From JAXLWB01 sp046328715 (GTDB taxonomy: Bacteria > Chloroflexota > Anaerolineae > Caldilineales > Caldilineaceae), in NCBI GenBank assembly GCA_046328715.1, contig JAXLWB010000019.1, positions 99,067-163,066 on the forward strand: a DNA stretch of 64,000 nt, given 5' to 3'. This document shows positions 16,124 through 23,087 of this stretch, one piece after another. Both the position numbers and the translations under genes were made by a program. Each line of letters opens with the position of its first letter. Position 1 is the stretch's first letter. Under the pieces are notes generated by a model, which was not told the origin of the DNA, did no database searches, and worked only from the letters and a program-made list of their open reading frames with translations.

Positions 16124-16233
16124 CTGCCATTCTGAGCGAAGGCTTTTTTAAGCGAAGAATCCTGCGTTATCCAACGCAAGATCCTTTTCTTACAAGGACA
16201 GACTCCGCAAACAGCCGCTCCTCAGGATGACAA
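16124..16233. repeat. CATTCTGAGCGAAGG palindromic repeat (copy 1)
   Basis: Contains CATTCTGAGCGAAGGC, GCGAAGAATCC, and at the other end GCAAACAGCCGCTCCTCAGG followed by ATGACA. Good copies are at 26107 and, inverted, at 32994. The ends are inverted (TGTCATTCTGAG versus CTCAGAATGACA in the better copies). Confidence 0.8.
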
Positions 16234-16437
16234 GTTACGTTGGCCGATTTCTTACCGGATCTGCAAGTCGTGGATAACGAATTAATCCACAATCCACAAT
16301 CCGCATTCCCCACCACCTCTATACCCTCGCCTATAACCTATCCTTGTGTCTAGAAGGTTCTCTCTATATTCATCTTCTGCTACTCTCTTCTCAATAAGAA
16401 AGTCAGTTTCAATCCATACGTATGAGTAAGGAGAACG

Positions 16438-16932
16438 GTGCAACAATCCGGTAATCGTAGCTTCCCAACGACAGCAGGCATCTTTTTCGGGCTAGGCCTG
16501 GGTGGTTTCTTTGATGGGATTGTGCTTCATCAGATCCTGCAATGGCACCACATGGTAACCAGCGCAGGCTTCCCTGCCGACACGGTTGCCAATCTGAAGT
16601 TCAACACGCTGCTCGACGGGATCTTTCATGCAACGACTTATCTCTTTGTCGCCATTGGGCTGGCACTCTTTTGGCGGGATGCACATCGTGCGCATATCCA
16701 CTGGTCGGGCAAGATGCTGTGGGGAACGTTGCTTATCGGCTTTGGCCTTTTCAATCTGGTAGAAGGAATCATCGATCATCAGCTACTCGGACTTCATCAT
16801 GTCAACGAAACGGTTCCGCAAAGCCAGTGGATCTACTGGGATCTTGGCTTCCTGCTTTGGGGAGCCGTGATGTTGCTCATTGGCTGGCTGCTCCTGCGAG
16901 CTGGCAAGGTAGAGACGGCGGGTGATGCGTGA
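16438..16932 (+). CDS. DUF2243 membrane protein
   Basis: A GTG start with AAGGAG eight bases upstream gives 164 residues. Four hydrophobic segments (about 12-32, 60-78, 92-115, 135-155) and the conserved FFDGIVLHQILQWHH, NTLLDGIFHATTY and GIIDHQLLGLHHV blocks are the DUF2243 signature, with many His residues facing the same membrane side. The function of the family is unknown; the conserved histidines suggest metal binding. It stands between manD and the molybdenum hydroxylase genes with its own leader. Confidence 0.9.
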   Translation: MQQSGNRSFPTTAGIFFGLGLGGFFDGIVLHQILQWHHMVTSAGFPADTVANLKFNTLLDGIFHATTYLFVAIGLALFWRDAHRAHIHWSGKMLWGTLLIGFGLFNLVEGIIDHQLLGLHHVNETVPQSQWIYWDLGFLLWGAVMLLIGWLLLRAGKVETAGDA

Positions 16933-17061
16933 TACGTGAGTTTTCGGCTAACACTTCACGCACCACTCACCACATTTCTCGCAATAACAATGAAAACACA
17001 AGTAGCGGATAGCAGGTAAAAGACGATTCCGCAATCCGCAATTTCCCATTGGAGTGAACTG

Positions 17062-17577
17062 ATGGCCCAAATTAATCTTGATCTAAATGGTGTAACACAT
17101 ACCCTGGCTGTCGAACCTCGCCGTACGCTGCTGGATGCGCTACGCCATGATTTGCAACTGACGGGCACCAAGAAGGTTTGCGACATGGGCAACTGTGGCG
17201 CTTGTACGGTGCTGGTTGACGGGCAAGCCATGTACGCATGTCTTCTGCTGGCGATAGATTGTGCAGATCGCCGAGTTACCACCATCGAAGGTGTCTCCTT
17301 AAACGGTACGCTTGACCCGCTACAGCAGGCTTTTATCGATGCCGATGCCTTCCAATGTGGCTTCTGTACGTCGGGGCAGATCATGAGCTTGCATGGCTTG
17401 CTCCTGGAGAATCCGACACCCAGCGACGAAGAGATCATACGTGCTGTTTCGGGCAATCTCTGTCGCTGTGGTGCCTACCGCAATATTCTGCTGGCCGGAC
17501 AGTTGGCGGCAGGCCGGGGCCAAGAACAACTCGCTGAACACAACGAGGGGGGCACGCATGCCAATTCAACACATTGA
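17062..17577 (+). CDS. Molybdenum hydroxylase, 2Fe-2S subunit (PaoA/CoxS type)
   Basis: 171 residues. The N-terminal plant-type 2Fe-2S cluster has VCDMGNCGACTVLVDG and a fourth Cys in MYAC; the second cluster domain has FQCGFCTSGQIM and GNLCRCGAYRNI. This subunit passes electrons from the Mo site to FAD. It has no twin-arginine leader, so the complex should be cytoplasmic, unlike E. coli PaoABC. It overlaps the large-subunit gene by 20 bp and begins a three-gene operon (small-large-medium). Confidence 0.93.
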   Translation: MAQINLDLNGVTHTLAVEPRRTLLDALRHDLQLTGTKKVCDMGNCGACTVLVDGQAMYACLLLAIDCADRRVTTIEGVSLNGTLDPLQQAFIDADAFQCGFCTSGQIMSLHGLLLENPTPSDEEIIRAVSGNLCRCGAYRNILLAGQLAAGRGQEQLAEHNEGGTHANSTH

Positions 17578-19903
17578 GGCGCTGCGCGGTGAAAGCAAAA
17601 AGGGCAAAGACGAGATCCAGCTCGCCGAAGGCGGTGAAGTTGCAGCCTGGGGGCTCGACGCTGAATTGACGATTGTCGGGCACGCCCATCCGCGGCTTGA
17701 GGGGGCCGACAAAGTAACTGGACGTGCCCGCTATGCTTCAGACATGCACCTCTCCGACCAACTCTACGGTCGGATTCTGCGCAGCCCCTACCCTCATGCC
17801 CGCATTCGTCATATCGACACCAGCGCAGCGGCGACCCTTCCGGGTGTCCACGCCGTGCTTAGTTCCGCCGACGAACTGGATGTCACCTTTTACGAAGAGG
17901 AATCGCCACTTTTCGCCAACACCCTGCGCTTCCAGGGCGATGAGGTTGCCGCAGTTGCCGCCGAAAGTGAAGAAATTGCCGAAGATGCCCTGCGCTTGAT
18001 CAAAGTGGACTATGAGGTGTTGCCGTTTGTCAGCAACTTGGCGGCGGCCATGCAGCCAAATGCTGCTGCGGTCCACACCGAAAGCAACATCCTGGAACCC
18101 AAAACCTACGAGCGGGGCGATTGGGAAGCGGGTTTGCAAGCTGCCGACGTAGTGATTGATCAGATTTATACCACGCAGACTGCTGTCCACAATTCATTGG
18201 AGAGCCACGGTTGCACCGCACGCTGGGAAGGCGAACAGTTGACGCTCTGGGAATCGACCCAAGGCATTTTCGAGGTGCGCGAGCAGGTGGCCGAAAAGCT
18301 CAAATTACCCGAGCATCGTGTGCGTATCATCAAGCAGCACATGGGTGGCGGCTTTGGTGCCAAACAGGTGGTTTGGAAACCCTCTGTGATCGCAGCCCTG
18401 CTCGCTAAGAAGGCTGGACGCCCCGTACAACTGATGCTGGAGCGCCAGGGTGAAAACCTAGCGGCGGGCAATCGCAATGCCACCCAACAGAGCGTGCGTA
18501 TCGGTGCAAAACGGGATGGTACGCTGACTGCCATTACTGCCGATATCTATATGTCAATCGGTGCCTACCAAGTGGGCGGTGAGGGTAGCAATGTGGCTGG
18601 CGTCTACGAGCGTCTCTACCGTTGCCTGAATGTACACACCCAGCAAGCCCAGGTCTACACCAACATTGGGCCTAGCGTTGCCTTTCGTGCGCCAGGCTAT
18701 GTCGAAGGAGCCTTTGCACTCGAGTCGGCGATAGATGAATTGGCGCGTGCGCTCCAAATCGACCCGCTGGAACTGCGGCTGCGCAATTATTCCGAACGCG
18801 ACCAGAAGAAAGATCAACCATATACCTTGCCCGAAGGCTTGCGCCTCTGCTACCAACGGGCCACGGAAGCCTTCGGTTGGCCTAATCAGCAACAAAGCGT
18901 TGACACTCAAATAATGACAGGTAACAAGCGGCGTGGCATCGGCATTGCAGCGCATGAGTGGGGCGGCGGCAGTGGCCATCCCCCCGGTTATGCCTGGGTC
19001 AAGTTTAACGGCGATGGCAGCGTGGATGTCATTACTGGTGCGCAGGATATCGGGACCGGTTCACGCACGGGTCTAGCTCAAGTGGCTGCCGAAGAGTTGG
19101 GCATCCCCCTCTCCCAAATCAACTTGCATTTGGGAGATACCGCTACGGGACCCTACGCCCCAACCAGCGCTGGCAGCGCCACCCAGGCAACCTTGGGACC
19201 AGCCATCCGTGTGGCGGCTGCCAATGCTCGACAACAACTGCTCGAAGTGGCATCCTTGATCTTGGAAGAAGAGCCAGAAAGGCTACGCATACGTGATGGC
19301 AAAGTCTTCGTTGAAGGACAGCCAGAAAACAGTGTCACCGTGGCCGAGGTCACTGGGCGGGTAGCACCGCAGATGATTCAAGGCCAAGGGGCACGAGGTC
19401 CGAATCCCGAGGGCAAAACCATCCGCACCTTTGGCGTCCAATGTGCTGAAGTGGAGGTCGATGTGGAGACGGGTGAGGTTACGCTTCTACGTCTGGTTGC
19501 TGCGCATGATTGTGGCCGTATTATCAACCCGACTCTGGTCGACAGTCAGGTGATTGGTGGCATTACGCAAGGCATTGGCTTTGCCTTGACCGAAAGTCAG
19601 GTGATTGATGAGGCAAGCGGCACTGTGCTCAATCCAAACCTGGAAGAGTACAAGATCCCAACTATCGCCGATGTTCCACTGATCTTGCACGCCCGCGTCG
19701 GGCAACCAGATGTAGAAGCCAACAGTACCGGAGCCAAAGGCATCGGCGAGCCGCCCTTGGTGCCGACTGCGCCCGCCATCGCCAACGCCATTTTCGATGC
19801 AGTTGGCCTCCGCTTGCGCAATGCACCGCTGACTCGCCAGCGACTCGTCGAACATTTAGCAACACCACCGATGGCTTCCCAACCATCTGGAGAAAAGAGA
19901 TGA
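17558..19903 (+). CDS. Molybdenum hydroxylase, molybdopterin-binding large subunit (PaoC/XdhA type)
   Basis: 781 residues from ATG 17558; an upstream in-frame ATG at 17393 lies inside the small-subunit gene and adds no family sequence. Landmarks are HPRLEGADKVTGRARYASD near the start, the GGGFGAKQ loop, the substrate-Arg loop FRAPGYVEGAF, and the C-terminal GAKGIGEPPL with the catalytic Glu. Members hydroxylate aldehydes, purines or N-heterocycles using a Mo-cytosine dinucleotide. The FAD subunit's Fe-S loop makes aldehyde oxidation the likelier guess. Its stop overlaps the next start (ATGA). Confidence 0.93.
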   Translation: MPIQHIEALRGESKKGKDEIQLAEGGEVAAWGLDAELTIVGHAHPRLEGADKVTGRARYASDMHLSDQLYGRILRSPYPHARIRHIDTSAAATLPGVHAVLSSADELDVTFYEEESPLFANTLRFQGDEVAAVAAESEEIAEDALRLIKVDYEVLPFVSNLAAAMQPNAAAVHTESNILEPKTYERGDWEAGLQAADVVIDQIYTTQTAVHNSLESHGCTARWEGEQLTLWESTQGIFEVREQVAEKLKLPEHRVRIIKQHMGGGFGAKQVVWKPSVIAALLAKKAGRPVQLMLERQGENLAAGNRNATQQSVRIGAKRDGTLTAITADIYMSIGAYQVGGEGSNVAGVYERLYRCLNVHTQQAQVYTNIGPSVAFRAPGYVEGAFALESAIDELARALQIDPLELRLRNYSERDQKKDQPYTLPEGLRLCYQRATEAFGWPNQQQSVDTQIMTGNKRRGIGIAAHEWGGGSGHPPGYAWVKFNGDGSVDVITGAQDIGTGSRTGLAQVAAEELGIPLSQINLHLGDTATGPYAPTSAGSATQATLGPAIRVAAANARQQLLEVASLILEEEPERLRIRDGKVFVEGQPENSVTVAEVTGRVAPQMIQGQGARGPNPEGKTIRTFGVQCAEVEVDVETGEVTLLRLVAAHDCGRIINPTLVDSQVIGGITQGIGFALTESQVIDEASGTVLNPNLEEYKIPTIADVPLILHARVGQPDVEANSTGAKGIGEPPLVPTAPAIANAIFDAVGLRLRNAPLTRQRLVEHLATPPMASQPSGEKR

Positions 19904-20883
19904 GACCATTTGACTATCACCGTGCCCAGACTGTGGAAGAGACGTTGGTGCGCTTAACCACGACCAACGATGGTGAAATCCGTCCGCTGGCGGGTGGCAC
20001 GGATCTGCTCACGCTCATGAAGGGCAACCTTGCTGCCCCCATCGAGTTGATCGACATCAAGCGGGTTGCCAATCTACCCAAAGGCATCACTGCAACGGCG
20101 AGTGGCCTGCAAATCGGTACACTCACCACACTCAGCGAGATTGAACAGCATCCTTTGCTCGCAGAGCGCTTTCCGCTTCTCGCTGAAGCGGCTGGGTTGG
20201 CCGCCACGCCACAATTACGCAACATGGCAACGATTGGTGGCAATCTTTTGCAGCGACCGCGTTGCTGGTATTTTCGCAACGAACTCTTCCACTGTTGGCT
20301 CAAGGGCGGCGACGATTGTCCGGCCGATGAGGGGCAGAATGAATTTCATGCCCTTTTTGGTGGCGGTCCCTGCTATGCGGTTCACCCTTCGGACCTGGCT
20401 TCGGCGCTGCTGGCGGTAGATGCCGAGGTGCAGGTGCGCAGTGCAACAGGTGAACGAACGCTTCCGCTGGCAGATTTCTTTGCCTTACCCACCGACGATC
20501 GCCGACGTGAGAGCGTGCTGGCTGAGGATGAATTAATCCTTTCGATCCAGATTCCTTTCTTGCCTGCAACCGCTCGAAGCACTTATCTGAAAGCGATGGA
20601 TCGCAAAGTGTGGGCCTTTGCGCTGGTCGGTGTGGCAGCGGTGGTGCAAGTGGAACAAGGACAGATCAGCGAAGCACGGTTGGTACTCGGTGGTGTGGCA
20701 CCAATTCCTTGGCAGGTCCAGGACGCCGAAGCAATGCTGATCGGACAACTGCCCAGTGAGGCGTTATTTACAAGGGCTGCCGAACAGGCGCTGACAGGAG
20801 CCGAAAGATTGCAGCACAACACTTATAAAGTACCGTTGCTCAAAAGCCTGATCCGACGTGCGCTCACCCTGCTGACATCGTAA
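19900..20883 (+). CDS. Molybdenum hydroxylase, FAD subunit with extra Fe-S loop (PaoB/YagS type)
   Basis: 327 residues. FAD-binding motifs are PLAGGTDLLTLMKGN (29-43) and ATIGGNLLQRPRCWY (110-124). Four cysteines C122, C132, C140 and C158 sit in an insertion just after the second motif, the pattern by which PaoB-type subunits hold a [4Fe-4S] cluster that xanthine dehydrogenase lacks. The complex would hand electrons to ferredoxin, NAD or O2. Third gene of the operon, coupled by a 4-bp overlap. Confidence 0.93.
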   Translation: MRPFDYHRAQTVEETLVRLTTTNDGEIRPLAGGTDLLTLMKGNLAAPIELIDIKRVANLPKGITATASGLQIGTLTTLSEIEQHPLLAERFPLLAEAAGLAATPQLRNMATIGGNLLQRPRCWYFRNELFHCWLKGGDDCPADEGQNEFHALFGGGPCYAVHPSDLASALLAVDAEVQVRSATGERTLPLADFFALPTDDRRRESVLAEDELILSIQIPFLPATARSTYLKAMDRKVWAFALVGVAAVVQVEQGQISEARLVLGGVAPIPWQVQDAEAMLIGQLPSEALFTRAAEQALTGAERLQHNTYKVPLLKSLIRRALTLLTS

Positions 20884-20922
20884 TTGGCCCTCACGATCGA
20901 GGAGAAACAGAAGGAGAACCGT

Positions 20923-21501
20923 ATGAAATTGGAACATTTTCATTTCATAGCGTTTATCGGCTTATTATTTACGCTGGCGGTTATGCTCGTTGCCTGTCCC
21001 ACGAAATTGAACCAAGAACCTTTCGCAAATCAATCCCCGGCGACTACGGCGACAAGCGCTGTTTTTTCCGATGCAGTTGAGATCCAATGGCTCGCAGGAT
21101 CGGGTTCAGCAGCGGAACACGGGTGGCTGGATCCTGTAATCGATACACTCGACATCAATACTGAAGATTGTCCATCCGAGCGTTTGGGTACACTTGCCTG
21201 GGTTCATAACGAACAGCTATCTGCCGACATAATCCTACAGGTGCTAAGCACCGATTGGATCTGGGGCGATCTACGCCAGGCGACTAAAGCCCTCACCCAC
21301 AACGATACCAACGTCTATAAACTTTCCGTTTCCCACAACTCTGCCCACCTGCTTGACCGTATCAATCGAGTGGAGGAAGCGCTTCCTCCTGAAGACTTTA
21401 CCCAAACAACGCACAATAGCCTAAAAACGCAACAAGCTATCGATTTCGATGTCAATCCGATACAGGATAAGCACGCCCACACCGTGCCATCAACCTGGTG
21501 A
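20923..21501 (+). CDS. Hypothetical lipoprotein
   Basis: The start at 20923 has AAGGAG seven bases upstream; an earlier TTG (20884) right after the FAD subunit stop would add 13 unrelated residues. The 192-residue product has a lipoprotein signal (MLVAC, C25) and no family I recognise. The mature part contains QLSADIILQVLSTDWIWGDL and a His-rich stretch near NTNVYKLSVSHNSAHLLDR. It follows the molybdenum hydroxylase by 39 bp and may be cotranscribed, but nothing ties it to that enzyme. Confidence 0.65.
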   Translation: MKLEHFHFIAFIGLLFTLAVMLVACPTKLNQEPFANQSPATTATSAVFSDAVEIQWLAGSGSAAEHGWLDPVIDTLDINTEDCPSERLGTLAWVHNEQLSADIILQVLSTDWIWGDLRQATKALTHNDTNVYKLSVSHNSAHLLDRINRVEEALPPEDFTQTTHNSLKTQQAIDFDVNPIQDKHAHTVPSTW

Positions 21502-21678
21502 AGTTTTGATAAGACGCTAGCAGAACAACAAAGCCTATAGTAACGATTCAGGCGTACCACATCAACCACAACAACGAATGAAGCAAGGAACGAAAAATAC
21601 GCAACAGTTTCTTCATTCCTCTTCGGGTGACCATTGGACATCGTTGTTGTTTCACGGGAGGCTAAACAGTTAAATCCT

Positions 21679-21936
21679 ATGAATAAAGAATGCACCCATC
21701 AAGATCAAATTCAACCGGTGACACCCAGTGCTGAGGGTTGCGAAGAATGTTTGGAATCAGGAGACAGATGGGTTCATCTACGTATCTGTCTCACCTGTGG
21801 TCATGTCGGCTGCTGCGACAGCTCGAAGAACAGGCATGCAACTGCCCATTTCCATGAAACCGGACATCCGATTATTCAATCTTTTGAGCCAAACGAGAAG
21901 TGGCGCTGGTGCTATATCGATGAAACGATGCTCTAG
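21679..21936 (+). CDS. UBP-type zinc-finger protein
   Basis: 85 residues: the Cys/His pattern CTH...GCEECLESGDRWVHLRICLTCGHVGCCDSSKNRHATAHFHETGHP is split here as C5, H7, C21, C24, C37, C40, then GHVGCCD and the RHATAHFHETGHP histidines, matching the ubiquitin-hydrolase zinc finger (ZnF_UBP). Small stand-alone bacterial members are common and uncharacterised. ATG at 21679 is preferred over 21634, since the finger begins there. Confidence 0.9.
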   Translation: MNKECTHQDQIQPVTPSAEGCEECLESGDRWVHLRICLTCGHVGCCDSSKNRHATAHFHETGHPIIQSFEPNEKWRWCYIDETML

Positions 21937-22096
21937 GCGGATACTCGTTCTCTATCTTTCTCGTTTACCCCTGCCAAACGCTCTATCTTAATAGCAGGCT
22001 ATACCCGTCCTCTATATCTCGGTCCATTAACGAGCGCCCCTAAACGTGGTAGGGTCATGGCATAACATTTTGCGAGATGAAAAAAGGAGAAAAATC

Positions 22097-22381
22097 ATGT
22101 CACTACTCGGATTTCTCGTCCTGTTGATTATCGCTGCCATCTGTGGTGCCTTGGGCCAAGCGATTGCTGGTTACTCACTCGGCGGCTTTGTCCTCTCGAT
22201 TGTGATCGGTTTTATCGGTGCCTATTTGGGCATGTGGATTGCTCGCCAGTTTGGACTGCCCGAAATCTTCGTCATCAACGTCGATGGTGAACCTTTCCCG
22301 ATTGTCTGGTCAGTCATCGGTTCGGCAGTGCTGGCGGCCATCGTTGGCATCATCGCACGACCACGGGTCACGTATCGGTAA
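22097..22381 (+). CDS. GlsB/YeaQ/YmgE-family small membrane protein
   Basis: 94 residues with three hydrophobic segments (about 2-20, 28-48, 66-90) and Gly-rich turns (GALGQAIAGYSLGGF, GFIGAYLGMWIAR), the layout of the transglycosylase-associated (GlsB/YeaQ) family. These are small inner-membrane proteins linked to stress responses in some bacteria; biochemical role unknown. AAGGAG precedes the ATG by nine bases. It lies 38 bp before actA but is unlikely to be part of that complex. Confidence 0.85.
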   Translation: MSLLGFLVLLIIAAICGALGQAIAGYSLGGFVLSIVIGFIGAYLGMWIARQFGLPEIFVINVDGEPFPIVWSVIGSAVLAAIVGIIARPRVTYR

Positions 22382-22419
22382 CGAAACAAACCAACAACCC
22401 TAGCACCGCCTCAATTTCC

Positions 22420-23076
22420 ATGTCGCAACTCTTTCATCCCAGCGCCAACACCTTTGCCAGAGTCAGCATCTTTGGCGCGCTCTTTTTTGTGGCGGGACTT
22501 GGTGCGGTGGGTCTGGTAATTGCCCGCTCGCCCTATCAAACCAACGTTAATGTCGTACAGCCGCAGCCAGTGCAGTTTAGTCACGAACATCATGTCGGTG
22601 GGTTGGGTATCGACTGTCGCTATTGTCATACCTCGGTAGAAAAGTCTTCCTTTGCTGGATTTCCACCGACGCATACCTGTATGAGCTGCCATTCGCAGAT
22701 TTGGAACGACAGCCCGATGCTTGCCCCTGTCCGAGAAAGTTACCGAACCGGGATCCCAATCGCCTGGACCCGGGTTCACAACCTTCCCGACTACGTCTAC
22801 TTTAACCACGGCATTCACGTGCAAAAAGGCATCGGCTGCGATAGCTGTCATGGCCGGGTGAATACGATGCCGTTGATGTACAAAGCTGAACCAATGACGA
22901 TGGAGTGGTGTCTCAACTGCCATCGTGCTCCCCAACAGCAGATCCGCCCCCGCTCAGAAGTGTTTAACATCAACTATGTCCGCCCAGCCAATCAACTGGA
23001 GTTAGGTCAGCAACTGGTCAAGGAATACCACATTCCCACCGATCGATTGACCAACTGCTACGTCTGTCATCGCTGA
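22420..23076 (+). CDS. actA: Alternative complex III subunit A, pentaheme cytochrome c
   Basis: 218 residues with one N-terminal membrane anchor (about 8-30) and five CxxCH heme sites: CRYCH, CMSCH, CDSCH, CLNCH, CYVCH. This fits ActA of the quinol:electron acceptor oxidoreductase alternative complex III (ACIII). It lies outside the cytoplasmic membrane and passes electrons from the quinol site toward the monoheme ActE and the oxidase. First gene of the act cluster; actB starts 11 bp downstream. Confidence 0.93.
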   Translation: MSQLFHPSANTFARVSIFGALFFVAGLGAVGLVIARSPYQTNVNVVQPQPVQFSHEHHVGGLGIDCRYCHTSVEKSSFAGFPPTHTCMSCHSQIWNDSPMLAPVRESYRTGIPIAWTRVHNLPDYVYFNHGIHVQKGIGCDSCHGRVNTMPLMYKAEPMTMEWCLNCHRAPQQQIRPRSEVFNINYVRPANQLELGQQLVKEYHIPTDRLTNCYVCHR

Positions 23077-23087
23077 GAGCAAAGACT

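Noticed and set aside
17393..17557. N-terminal extension of the large Mo subunit
   Set aside because: It overlaps the 2Fe-2S gene in another frame and lacks homology to the family start.
21315..21695. 126-residue minus-strand frame opposite the small lipoprotein
   Set aside because: No RBS and no family features; the plus-strand lipoprotein has a proper signal and RBS.
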